Below, in pieces: positions 1-6,438 of a stretch of 13,921 nt of DNA (position 1 is its first letter; each line of letters begins with the position of its first letter). Both the position numbers and the translations under genes were made by a program. Below the pieces are notes generated by a model. It had not been told where the DNA came from. It made no database searches and worked only from the letters and a program-made list of their open reading frames with translations. Source of the stretch: JAEMQF01 sp031396305 (GTDB lineage: Bacteria > Pseudomonadota > Gammaproteobacteria > Burkholderiales > Burkholderiaceae_C); NCBI GenBank assembly GCA_031396305.1, contig JANNKM010000222.1, forward strand, positions 1 to 13,921, given 5' to 3'.

Positions 1-2
1 CC

Positions 3-260
3 CGGGTGCAGGCCTGGCTCGCGGCGCGCCCCACGGGGCCACGCGAGCTGGCGGGCTTCGACGAGTCGTGGTTCTATTCCGATTCGGCGAGTGACCTGCC
101 GTTGCTGCGCGCCGTCACGCACCCCGTGGCGGTGCGCCCCGACTCGCACCTGCGCGCCCACGCTCGTGCGGCGTGCTGGCGCGTCTGCGACGACGGCGCG
201 GCCCGCGGGTTGCCGGGCTATTCCGCCTCTTCGGCAGACGGCGATGTAACCCCGGCCTGA
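3..260 (+). CDS. HAD-family phosphatase (HAD-IB, SerB-like), C-terminal part
   Basis: Only the last 85 codons are present; the gene enters from the left edge. The visible part contains FYSDSASDLPLL (about window bases 72-107), which fits the last HAD motif, where acidic residues bind Mg2+ after a Tyr-Ser-Asp-Ser turn. It is followed by AVTHPVAVRPDSHLRAHA, the typical ending of the HAD-IB hydrolases related to phosphoserine phosphatase. The family hydrolyses small phosphomonoesters in the cytoplasm; the substrate cannot be told from this fragment. The 3' end overlaps the convergent M48 peptidase gene by 43 bases, so the last codons of the two genes share DNA. The tail after the conserved part (about 25 residues) is divergent. 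The family call is fairly secure; the exact product is not. Confidence 0.82.
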   Translation, partial: RVQAWLAARPTGPRELAGFDESWFYSDSASDLPLLRAVTHPVAVRPDSHLRAHARAACWRVCDDGAARGLPGYSASSADGDVTPA

Positions 261-871
261 ACCGCACGCAGCGATCCGATGCGCTTGCGTGTGCCGGGGT
301 GGGTGGCGGTGTCGAACTGCATGCCCTGGCGCATGAACGCCGAGAACGCCACGTCCGCAGGCCAGCCGAGCTTGGCCAGGGCCTGCAATGCAAACACATC
401 GGCGGCGTATTCATGGCGGTGCGCCAGCCCCGAGGCGTCACGCCCCAGCAGGCCGGCCACCGGGTCGGTCTTGTCTTGCGTCACCGCGCCGGGCACCCAG
501 CGCTGGTAGACGCGGCCCATCTGCGCCCAGTGGCCACTGACCACGTGACCGAGTTCATGGGCCATGATGAAGCTGCGTTCGCCTTCGGGCAAATCGGCCA
601 GGGACTCGCTGGCGATGACGATGTTGCCATGCAGTGTCTCAGCATACGACCCGCTGCTGACCACGCGCAGCTCGGCGGGAACGTCGATGTGGAGTGCCTG
701 GACCAATTTCTCGAACGTCGCGCGCACTGCCTGGGCGCGTTCGCTGTCCGGCGCAGGGACCAGCGACTCAAGTCGCTGCTGCTGCGAGCGACGCAATACG
801 TCGATAATGTCTTCGCTTTTTGCCGGCCCGACGAGGGCCATGCCGAGAACTGTCAGATGAAACCACCTCAT
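218..871 (-). CDS. Small secreted M48-family zinc metallopeptidase
   Basis: A 217-residue protein. Residues 1-19 form a short signal peptide with likely cleavage near AKS-ED, which puts the enzyme in the periplasm. HELGH at 105-109 supplies two zinc-binding histidines and the catalytic glutamate. HEYAAD at 153-158 supplies the third ligand (E154), and THPGTRKRI at 190-198 is the usual M48 closing motif. It lacks the TPR half found in BepA and the membrane helices of HtpX, so it is a minimal M48 protease of the kind often annotated as a peptidase of the Oma1/BepA type. Its substrate is unknown. It lies 105 bases downstream of the response regulator on the same strand and overlaps the HAD gene end to end. 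A role in protein quality control of the envelope is the family expectation, not something the sequence proves. Confidence 0.88.
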   Translation of the reverse strand: MRWFHLTVLGMALVGPAKSEDIIDVLRRSQQQRLESLVPAPDSERAQAVRATFEKLVQALHIDVPAELRVVSSGSYAETLHGNIVIASESLADLPEGERSFIMAHELGHVVSGHWAQMGRVYQRWVPGAVTQDKTDPVAGLLGRDASGLAHRHEYAADVFALQALAKLGWPADVAFSAFMRQGMQFDTATHPGTRKRIGSLRAVQAGVTSPSAEEAE

Positions 872-940
872 GACAAACCCCCCGTGAACGGCTGCGCAGA
901 TGCCGTTATGTCGGAACAGAGGTGCAATTACTATTCCCGG

Positions 941-959
941 TTTAGGGTTAACCCCTAAA
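941..959. promoter_or_regulatory. Near-perfect palindrome in the spacer upstream of the M48 gene
   Basis: TTTAGGG, TTAA, CCCCTAAA is an inverted repeat with one extra C, centred on the palindrome GTTAAC. It lies in the 105-base gap between the response regulator stop and the M48 peptidase start. There is no T-tract, so it looks more like an operator or promoter element for the M48 gene than a terminator. Its half site (CCCCT/AGGGG) resembles sites bound by NarL/FixJ-type regulators, and the neighbouring gene encodes one, but that link is a guess. Confidence 0.35.
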
Positions 960-976
960 TGGAGGGTGTTTGACGG

Positions 977-1606
977 TCAAATCTGGATCAGACCCCACTG
1001 CAAGGCCACCAGCGTCAGTTCGGCCTGATTGTTCGCACCGAGCTTTTGCTTGACGTGATACAGGTGCGTTCCCACCGTGCTGGGGGAAAGTTTCAGGTTG
1101 TCGGCGATCTGCGCGACGCTCAGGCCCCGGGCGAGCTGGATGAAGACGGAAAACTCGCGCTCGCTCAGCGTCTCGGCCGGGCTGGCGTAACCCTTCACCT
1201 GCGCCGTGGCGAGCAACCTGGCCGTGTGCGCGTCGACGTAGGGTTCGCGAGCGGCGACCGCGGTCACGGCGGCGATCAAGGCGTCGGGCGCGCTGCGTTT
1301 CGTCAGGTATCCCAGCGCCCCGCCGCGGAGCACGCGCTGCGGGTGCGCACTGTCTTCGTGCGCCGAGAGCACGAGAATGCGCGCCTGGTCGTCCTGGGCG
1401 AGCAGGCGCCGCACCGCCTCGAGCCCGCCCATTCCCGGCATCGCCAGGTCCATCACGACCACATCGGGTTTGACGCTGGCGTAGGCGGCGCACGCCGCCT
1501 CACCCGTATCGAACTCAGCCGCCACCTCGATTTGCGCCTGACCGAGCAGCATGCGAAAGCCCATGCGCACGAGGGCGTGGTCGTCCACGAGCATGACGCG
1601 GATCAT
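977..1606 (-). CDS. NarL/FixJ-family (LuxR HTH) response regulator
   Basis: A 209-residue two-domain regulator. The receiver domain (about 1-120) has the acidic pair D8/D9, the phospho-acceptor D53 in VVMDLAMPG, S81 and K103 (YLTK). The C-terminal LuxR-type helix-turn-helix (about 146-209) includes TLSERE, the helix LSVAQIADNLKLS and the recognition helix STVGTHLYHVKQKLG. The protein should bind DNA when phosphorylated by the kinase encoded just upstream; the start codon overlaps the kinase stop by four bases (ATGA), so the two are translationally coupled. Regulators of this form paired with MoxY-type kinases (MoxX/MxaX, FlhR, AgmR/ExaE) activate quinoprotein dehydrogenase and pqq genes in other bacteria. 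Here the pqq and xox genes nearby are plausible targets, by inference from position and partner type. Confidence 0.93.
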   Translation of the reverse strand: MIRVMLVDDHALVRMGFRMLLGQAQIEVAAEFDTGEAACAAYASVKPDVVVMDLAMPGMGGLEAVRRLLAQDDQARILVLSAHEDSAHPQRVLRGGALGYLTKRSAPDALIAAVTAVAAREPYVDAHTARLLATAQVKGYASPAETLSEREFSVFIQLARGLSVAQIADNLKLSPSTVGTHLYHVKQKLGANNQAELTLVALQWGLIQI

Positions 1607-3006
1607 GCGCGAGGCTCGCCAATGGGCATCGAAGGCGCAACCGTCATTGGGGTCAACAGCGGGATCGACACCGCCAGCCGCACCCCATGCGGCTGCACGG
1701 CCTCGATTCTCAGCTCACCGTGCAGGCTTTCCACCCTTTCGGTGAGCCAGCGCAGCCCATAGTGGCCGGCGCGAACCGCACCTTCAGGTGGCAAGCCAAC
1801 GCCGTCGTCGCACAGGGTCAGGCGCATTTGGCCACTGTCACGGCGAACGCCGATCGAGACGCTGCGCGCCTGGCCGTGGCGCAACGCGTTCGTCAAGCCT
1901 TCCTGCGCGGCGCGGTACAGCGTCAGCGCCACTTCGGCCGGCAGGCCCGTCGCGCTTGGTTCGTCAGGCTGCGGCACTGTCAGCGTAAGCGTCAACTCGG
2001 GCTGGCTGCGTCGGGTGCGTTCGACCAATTCGGTGAGCGCTTCACCGAGGCCGAATTTGTCGAGCACGAGCGGCGTGAGCCGGGGGATGATGCCGTGCAT
2101 CGCGTCATACAGGCGCGACGCTTCGTCGGCGATGACCCGGGCCGCCTGCGCCGATTGCGCATCGGTGGCGCCGGTGCGCTGCGCGATCGTCAGCGCCAGG
2201 CTGCGCATCGCCGTGACCGACTGGCCGAGTTCGTCGTGCAGTTCGCGTGCGATCGCGCGCCGCTCGGCCTCGATATGCTGGTCGATCCAGTGCGTCAGCT
2301 CGCGGCTGTCGGAGAGTTGAATCTCGGCGCGCACCGCGCGGCGTTCGGTTTCGATGTGGCCGCGCAACTGCCCGACCATGCGGTTGAATGCGGCCCCGAT
2401 CGCCGCCGCCTCGCTGCCGGCCAGCGGCGGCAAGACGACGTCGAAGCGCCCGGCCTGCAACTGGTTCATCGCGCCGACGATACGCCCGAGCGGGCGCACG
2501 GCGTTGCCCACCAGCCAGAACACGAGCGCGTTCACCGCCACGAGCATCACCAGCGCGCCGCCCGCCAGACCGACCGCATAGTCCCAGGCGTCGAGCGCGG
2601 CGCGCGATGCGTTCGCCCGAACCTCCAGCTTGCCGTCGGGCAGCGTGATGGCCTGCACCGAAGGCGGCGGCGCCATCAACGCCTCGAACCAGGGCGGCGC
2701 ATCGCGCCCGGCCTTGTAGGGCGAGGGCGGCGAGCGGTACAGCTCCTGGCCCTGCGCGTCGAGCAGCACGATGTCGTTCGAGCGGATGCGCCCCATTCCC
2801 TGCAGGAACGCAAGCATCGTCGGCGTGCCCTGCGCCGCGTAGCGCAGCACCGTGCGGTTCAGCAACTGGGAGGCAACGCGGTTCGCCGCGACCACCTCTT
2901 CATGCACCGAGTCGCGCAGTACGCTGAGCTGCAGCGCGAGCACGGCAGCCGTGAACAACAGCGTCAGCGCGCCGACGATCAGGTTGATCTTCAGGCGCAA
3001 CGTCAT
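1603..3006 (-). CDS. Sensor histidine kinase with LapD/MoxY-like periplasmic domain
   Basis: A 467-residue membrane kinase. Transmembrane helix 1 spans about 7-29. A periplasmic domain of about 110 residues follows (30-142), including a region IVLLDAQGQELYRSP that resembles the LapD/MoxY N-terminal domain. Transmembrane helix 2 is at about 143-166, then a HAMP linker (167-220). The HisKA_3 dimerisation helix has ERRAIARELHDELGQ with phospho-acceptor H257. The ATP-binding domain has the N box QEGLTNALRHG (N373) and G box DDGVGLP (400-406). It should phosphorylate D53 of the downstream regulator. MoxY, the namesake of the sensor domain, controls methanol dehydrogenase in Paracoccus; together with the pqq/xox neighbourhood this suggests sensing of an alcohol, aldehyde or metal signal, which is inference. 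It overlaps the aminopeptidase gene before it by four bases. Confidence 0.92.
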   Translation of the reverse strand: MTLRLKINLIVGALTLLFTAAVLALQLSVLRDSVHEEVVAANRVASQLLNRTVLRYAAQGTPTMLAFLQGMGRIRSNDIVLLDAQGQELYRSPPSPYKAGRDAPPWFEALMAPPPSVQAITLPDGKLEVRANASRAALDAWDYAVGLAGGALVMLVAVNALVFWLVGNAVRPLGRIVGAMNQLQAGRFDVVLPPLAGSEAAAIGAAFNRMVGQLRGHIETERRAVRAEIQLSDSRELTHWIDQHIEAERRAIARELHDELGQSVTAMRSLALTIAQRTGATDAQSAQAARVIADEASRLYDAMHGIIPRLTPLVLDKFGLGEALTELVERTRRSQPELTLTLTVPQPDEPSATGLPAEVALTLYRAAQEGLTNALRHGQARSVSIGVRRDSGQMRLTLCDDGVGLPPEGAVRAGHYGLRWLTERVESLHGELRIEAVQPHGVRLAVSIPLLTPMTVAPSMPIGEPRA

Positions 3007-3974
3007 CGTGTGGCCTCGTCAAAATCGCCGCGTTCGGCGTAGCCGTTCAGCGCGCTGACCATCGCGCCCACCATCGCCGGGTGCGACGGGTCGTGGCCTG
3101 CCCCCGCCACCCAGCTCAGCCGGCTGTGCGGCACCTGAGCGTGCAGCGCCCGTGCACCCGCAGGCCGGCAGACGCGGTCTTGCGTGCCGTGCAGCAGCAG
3201 GGTGGGAACGAGCGGCAGCGTGTGCAGGCGATCGAGCAGCGGCGGTTCGGTGAGCCAGCAGTCATGCGCCAGGTAGTGACTCTGCACGCGGTAACGGTCG
3301 ACGAATCCGGCGAGGGCTGCGCCCACGGGCGGCGCGGGAGTCTTCGCCACGCCGCCGGCGAGCGCTTGCTCCCACGTCCACCAGGCGGATGCAGCGCGCA
3401 GTTGATCGACCACAGTGCCCTGGCTGAACACGCGTGTCAGCCACGGCAGCAGTGCGGAGTGGTGTTCGGCAGGAACGTCGGCCGCGAATCGCGCCCAGGC
3501 CGCAGGTGCTTCACGGGCGGCGTGCTGAAAGAACCAGTCGATGTCTTCGCGCCGTGCGAGGAAACTCGCGCGCAGCAGCAGCGCTTGCACGGCGTCGGGT
3601 TCGGCAGCGGCGTGCGCCAGCGCCAGCGTGGCACCCCACGAGCCGCCCACCACCAGCCAGCGCGCCAGCCCCAGGTGCGTACGCAGTGCGCGCAAATCAG
3701 CGAGCAGGTCGGCGGTGGTATTGCGCGGCGTGCTGCCGCGCGGCTGGCTGCCGCCGGCGCCGCGCTGGTCCGGGAGAATCACGCGATAGCGTCGCGGGTC
3801 GAAGAAGCGCCGCAGCAGCGGCGAGCAACCCGAGCCCGGGCCGCCGTGCAGCACCAGCGCCGGAATGCCTTGCGCATTGCCGTATTCCTCGATGTGGAGC
3901 ACATGACCGTCGCCCACCGCGAGCGCGTGGCGGCGCAGCAGGGGCGAATCGTCAAACAAGGCGGGCAGCGGCAC
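3003..3974 (-). CDS. pip: Prolyl aminopeptidase (S33 alpha/beta hydrolase)
   Basis: From the GTG at 3974 the protein has 323 residues, close to the usual size of the family, and begins a few residues before the conserved VGDGHVLHIEEYGN. An in-frame TTG at 4052 would add 26 arginine-rich residues unlike the family, so I prefer the GTG, although neither has a clear ribosome site. Diagnostic motifs are the oxyanion-hole HGGPGSG, DQRGAGGS, the nucleophile elbow GGSWGATLAL (Ser), the acid in LLHGTQDRVC and the catalytic His in GAGHDPSHP. It removes N-terminal proline from peptides in the cytoplasm. The stop overlaps the kinase start (ATGA), so the peptidase is the first gene of a three-gene unit with the two-component system. 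It is divergent from pqqA; any part in degrading or trimming PqqA-derived peptide is speculation. Confidence 0.88.
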   Translation of the reverse strand: MPLPALFDDSPLLRRHALAVGDGHVLHIEEYGNAQGIPALVLHGGPGSGCSPLLRRFFDPRRYRVILPDQRGAGGSQPRGSTPRNTTADLLADLRALRTHLGLARWLVVGGSWGATLALAHAAAEPDAVQALLLRASFLARREDIDWFFQHAAREAPAAWARFAADVPAEHHSALLPWLTRVFSQGTVVDQLRAASAWWTWEQALAGGVAKTPAPPVGAALAGFVDRYRVQSHYLAHDCWLTEPPLLDRLHTLPLVPTLLLHGTQDRVCRPAGARALHAQVPHSRLSWVAGAGHDPSHPAMVGAMVSALNGYAERGDFDEATR

Positions 3975-4026
3975 GCCGCGATGGTATCGGCTGGGGCCGC
4001 AACGTCGTGTGCGCGCGCGGCGCGAC

Positions 4027-4061
4027 GATTCATGAAAATCATGAGGGTTCAATCATGAATC
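4027..4061. promoter_or_regulatory. AT-rich repeat patch with three TCATGA copies and a 9-bp inverted repeat
   Basis: GATTCATGA at 4027-4035 is the exact inverted complement of TCATGAATC at 4053-4061. The 6-base palindrome TCATGA occurs three times, at 4030, 4039 and 4053. This is the only clearly AT-rich stretch in the divergent spacer between the aminopeptidase and pqqA, so it is the most likely place for an operator or promoter. I could not identify a convincing -35/-10 pair on either strand. Confidence 0.4.
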
Positions 4062-4103
4062 GGGGGCTGGCTGCAGGTGCGCGCAACGACGACGATGCGT
4101 CAC

Positions 4104-4120
4104 GGGATGGGAAACATCCC
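4104..4120 (+). promoter_or_regulatory. Small perfect hairpin upstream of pqqA
   Basis: GGGATG (4104-4109) and CATCCC (4115-4120) form a 6-bp stem around GGAAA. It lies 46 bases before the pqqA start. It could be an operator half-site pair or a hairpin in the 5' leader; nothing decides between these. The rest of 3975-4165 shows no further gene. Confidence 0.3.
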
Positions 4121-4165
4121 CGCGAGTGCCGCCCGGTACCCGCGCCACCCGACCGGAGTATGCCC

Positions 4166-4240
4166 ATGCAGTGGACGACCCCCAGCGCGACCGATTTTCG
4201 TTTCGGTTTCGAAATCACGATGTACGTGGCAGCTCGCTGA
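4166..4240 (+). CDS. pqqA: PqqA, precursor peptide of PQQ
   Basis: A 24-residue peptide too short for most gene finders. It begins MQWTTPSATDFRFGFE and continues ITMYVAAR. It matches known PqqA peptides: a Trp near the start, Pro at 6, an Asp-x-Arg-x-Gly-Phe-Glu-x-Thr-x-Tyr core, and a basic end. The glutamate (E16) and tyrosine (Y20) are the two residues that PqqE joins by a C-C bond and that become the whole of PQQ; the E-x3-Y spacing is intact. A GGAG ribosome site at 4155-4158 lies seven bases before this ATG. An in-frame ATG at 4160 is only one base from that site and is unlikely. It is the first gene of pqqABCDE, separated from pqqB by 154 structured bases. Confidence 0.95.
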   Translation: MQWTTPSATDFRFGFEITMYVAAR

Positions 4241-4394
4241 GACGCCGAAGCGAGGCGCCTATGAAATTGCGCAGCGAAGGCGGCTCACGCTGGCGCCTTC
4301 CCTGCGTTACGGCGCAGGCGCTTCGATCCGGCGCGAGCTGAAGCCTCCCGCCGCCGCGGTTTCACGCCCGCGGCGGCCCTCACATTGACGCCCG
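4241..4394 (+). ncRNA. Structured pqqA-pqqB intercistronic region (three or more hairpins)
   Basis: The 154-base spacer contains three perfect stems in a row. They are GAAGGCG/CGCCTTC (4276-4282 with 4294-4300), CCTGCG/CGCAGG (4301-4306 with 4313-4318) and a very strong 10-bp GCCGCCGCGG/CCGCGGCGGC (4350-4359 with 4368-4377, 8-base loop). GCTTC/GAAGC (4320-4324 with 4340-4344) could add a fourth. No run of T follows any of them, so they are not classical terminators. In other bacteria pqqA message is far more abundant than that of the following genes. Hairpins here would fit RNA processing, 3'-end protection of the pqqA message, or partial attenuation. The structure is seen; the function is inferred. 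Confidence 0.6.
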
Positions 4395-5396
4395 ATGCGC
4401 ATCACGATCCTGGGTTCGGCAGCGGGCGGCGGTTTTCCGCAGTGGAACTGCAATTGCCGCAATTGCGCCGGGGTGCGCAGCGGAGCCGTGCGCGCCAAGC
4501 CGCGCACCCAATCGTCGATCTTCGTGCAGGGCGAACCCGGCGTGGACGGCGTGCTGCTCAATGCCTCGCCCGACATCCTTGAGCAGATCCGCTCGCACCC
4601 GGTATTGCAGCCAGGTCGCGCGCTGCGCGACACGGCGATTGCCGGCGTCGTGCTGATGGACGGACAGGTTGATCATGTGACGGGCTTGTTCATGCTGCGC
4701 GAACGTTCGAGCCCGGCGCCGAGCCGCCTCAAGGCGGGCGAGCGCCCCCCCGGGGGGCTGTCGCCGCAGGCGACTGGGGGCCAACATTCTTCGCCGTTGC
4801 CGCTGTGGTGCACGGATCCGGTGGCCGAAGACCTGACGCAGGGCAACCCGGTGCTGCGCGTGCTGGCCCACTATTGCGGCGTGCAGCGCCACGCGATCGC
4901 GCTCGATGGTTCGGCGTTCACGGTGCCCGGCGCGCCGAAGCTGAGCTTTCGCGCCATCGCCCTGTCGAGCAAGGCGGCACCCTATTCGCCGCACCGCGAC
5001 GCGCCGGTACCAGGTGACAACATTGGGCTGCTGATCAGCGATGCATCGAGCGGCCGAAGCTGCTTCTACGCGCCGGGCCTCGGCGAAATCACGCCGGCGC
5101 TGTTTGACGTGATGGGCCGCGCGGCGGCAGTGCTCGTCGACGGCACGTTCTGGAGCGACGATGAAATGCCGCGTCTGGGCCTGTCGCGCAAGAGCGCACG
5201 CGACATCGGCCACCTGCCGCAGTCGGGCCCGGGCGGAATGATCGAATGGCTCGCCAGGCTGCCCGCGGCGACGCGGCGCCTGCTGATCCACATCAACAAC
5301 ACCAACCCCATCCTCGACGAAGACTCGGCCGAGCGCGGTGTGCTCGCGCAGCAGCGCATCGAAGTCTGCGAGGACCGGATGACATTGGACATCTGA
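4395..5396 (+). CDS. pqqB: PqqB, PQQ biosynthesis metallo-beta-lactamase-fold hydroxylase
   Basis: A 333-residue protein beginning MRITILGSAAGGGFPQWNCN, the PqqB signature. C19, C21 and C24 form the structural zinc site. The metal-site loop DGQVDHVTG is at 89-97, and IHINNTNPIL at 298-307 is highly conserved. PqqB is an iron-dependent hydroxylase acting on the crosslinked Glu-Tyr intermediate in the cytoplasm. The usual length is about 300-310 residues; the excess is one block, residues about 105-133, placed between MLRER and PLPLWCTD, which are adjacent in ordinary PqqB. The block is Pro/Gly/Ser-rich and encoded by GC palindromes (see the repeat entry). It replaces nothing, so the enzyme could still work with a surface loop. 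The gene is followed four bases later by pqqC. Confidence 0.96.
   Translation: MRITILGSAAGGGFPQWNCNCRNCAGVRSGAVRAKPRTQSSIFVQGEPGVDGVLLNASPDILEQIRSHPVLQPGRALRDTAIAGVVLMDGQVDHVTGLFMLRERSSPAPSRLKAGERPPGGLSPQATGGQHSSPLPLWCTDPVAEDLTQGNPVLRVLAHYCGVQRHAIALDGSAFTVPGAPKLSFRAIALSSKAAPYSPHRDAPVPGDNIGLLISDASSGRSCFYAPGLGEITPALFDVMGRAAAVLVDGTFWSDDEMPRLGLSRKSARDIGHLPQSGPGGMIEWLARLPAATRRLLIHINNTNPILDEDSAERGVLAQQRIEVCEDRMTLDI
4707..4793. repeat. In-frame palindromic element inserted in pqqB
   Basis: About 87 bases (29 codons) hold three nested or adjacent palindromes: CCGCC-TCAA-GGCGG (4724-4737), CCCCCC/GGGGGG (4746-4757) and GTCGCC-GCA-GGCGAC (4760-4774). Flanking CCCCC (4747-4751) and GGGGG (4776-4780) could also pair across the last stem. 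The segment interrupts the otherwise conserved PqqB sequence and keeps the reading frame. It resembles the GC-rich intergenic palindromic repeats common in Burkholderiales genomes, as I remember them; copy number cannot be judged from one window. Exact ends are uncertain by a few bases. Confidence 0.65.
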
Positions 5397-5400
5397 CACC

Positions 5401-6147
5401 ATGGCCGATCCAGCAAATAGCGACAGCGCATGGAGCCGCGCCGAGTTCGAAGCCAAGCTGCGTGAGCGCGGCCGCGCGTACCACATCCACCACCCGTTCA
5501 ATGTGATGCTCAACGCCGGGCGCGCCACGCCCGAGCAGATCCGGGGTTGGGTGGCGAACCGCTTCTACTACCAGATCGCGATTCCGGTGAAAGACGCTGC
5601 CGTGCTGTCGAACTGCCCGGACCGCGAGGTGCGGCGCGGCTGGGTACAGCGCATCCTCGACCACGACGGCTTCGAACTTTCCGGACCGGACGGCGTGGTG
5701 CGGGACGTTGGCGGCATCGAAGCCTGGCTGCGCTTAGGCCTGGCCGTCGGCTTGAGTCGCGACGAAGTGCTGGACCAGCGTCATGTGATTCCGGCGCTGC
5801 GCTTCGCGGTGGACGCCTACGTCAACTTCGCGCGCCGCGCGCCCTGGCAGGAGGCGGTGTGTTCATCGCTCACCGAACTCTTCGCCCCCGAGATCCACAA
5901 GCAGCGCCTGGCGAGTTGGCCCGAGCATTACACATGGATCGAGCCGCAAGGACTGGCCTACTTCCGCAACCGTGTCAGCCAGGCGCGGCGCGACGTCGAG
6001 CAGGGCTTGGGCGTCACGCTTGAACATTTCACGACACGCGTTGCCCAGGAACGCGCGCTGGAGGTGCTGCAGTTCAAGCTCGACATCCTGTGGGCGATGA
6101 ACGATGCGATGGCGCTGAAGTACGGTGTGACGGGGGCAACACCTTGA
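5401..6147 (+). CDS. pqqC: PqqC, pyrroloquinoline-quinone synthase
   Basis: A 248-residue all-helical oxidase that closes the ring and carries out the final eight-electron oxidation to PQQ using O2, without metal or cofactor. Recognised by HHPFNVMLNAG (30-40), RGWVANRFYYQ with IPVKDA (48-66), HDGFE (88-92), SSLTELFAPEIH (155-166) and the end KLDILWAMNDAM. Length and all conserved blocks are normal. It starts four bases after pqqB. Its last four bases (TTGA) overlap the TTG start of pqqD, so the two are likely coupled. A few extra residues at each end are variable in the family. Confidence 0.97.
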   Translation: MADPANSDSAWSRAEFEAKLRERGRAYHIHHPFNVMLNAGRATPEQIRGWVANRFYYQIAIPVKDAAVLSNCPDREVRRGWVQRILDHDGFELSGPDGVVRDVGGIEAWLRLGLAVGLSRDEVLDQRHVIPALRFAVDAYVNFARRAPWQEAVCSSLTELFAPEIHKQRLASWPEHYTWIEPQGLAYFRNRVSQARRDVEQGLGVTLEHFTTRVAQERALEVLQFKLDILWAMNDAMALKYGVTGATP

Positions 6148-6437
6148 GCGCCGCGAACCCGGTGAGCCCCGTGAGCGGCACCACCCAGCCACGCGTCGGC
6201 GCGGGCTTTCGGCTTCAATGGGAGCCGGCACAAAGCTGCCATGTACTGCTCTACCCCGAGGGCATGGTCAAGCTGAACGGTAGTGCCGGCGAGATCATGA
6301 AGCGCTGCGACGGCCAGCGCAGCGTCGACGAGATCGTCGCCGACCTCGAACAGGCCTTCAATGCCACCGGCCTGCAAGGCGAAGTGATCGGCTTCGTCGA
6401 GATGGCGGGCAAGCAGCGCTGGCTGGCGTGGACCTGA
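6144..6437 (+). CDS. pqqD: PqqD, PqqA-binding peptide chaperone
   Basis: 97 residues from a TTG at 6144 that overlaps the pqqC stop. The choice is based on GGGGG at 6132-6136, a fitting ribosome site, and on length close to the family (about 90-95). GTG codons at 6165 and 6174 are alternatives without a site. The core is typical: PRVGAGFRLQWEPAQ, VLLYPEGMVKLNGSAGEI, and CDGQRSVDEIVADLE. PqqD is a small RiPP recognition element that binds PqqA tightly and presents it to the radical SAM enzyme PqqE. It ends with one base between its stop and the pqqE start. The first 15 residues are not conserved. Confidence 0.93.
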   Translation: MSAANPVSPVSGTTQPRVGAGFRLQWEPAQSCHVLLYPEGMVKLNGSAGEIMKRCDGQRSVDEIVADLEQAFNATGLQGEVIGFVEMAGKQRWLAWT

Positions 6438-6438
6438 C

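Noticed and set aside
1687..3042. Long plus-strand open frame of 451 codons opposite the sensor kinase
   Set aside because: Arg/His/Gln-rich composition with no domain. It is the usual open antisense frame of a GC-rich gene; the minus strand encodes a clear kinase.
4261..4341. A 26-codon ORF after pqqA with GAGG five bases before its ATG
   Set aside because: The peptide (starting MKLRSEGGSRWR) has no PqqA features and its DNA is taken up by the hairpins of the spacer. It is more likely chance, though a leader peptide cannot be excluded.
4724..4780. CRISPR or phage attachment origin for the palindromes in pqqB
   Set aside because: No spaced direct repeats, no integrase or cas gene, and the reading frame is kept. 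A small palindromic repeat explains it better.
4380..5528. Minus-strand open frame of 382 codons opposite pqqB
   Set aside because: Arginine- and alanine-rich without motifs. The plus strand is unmistakably PqqB.
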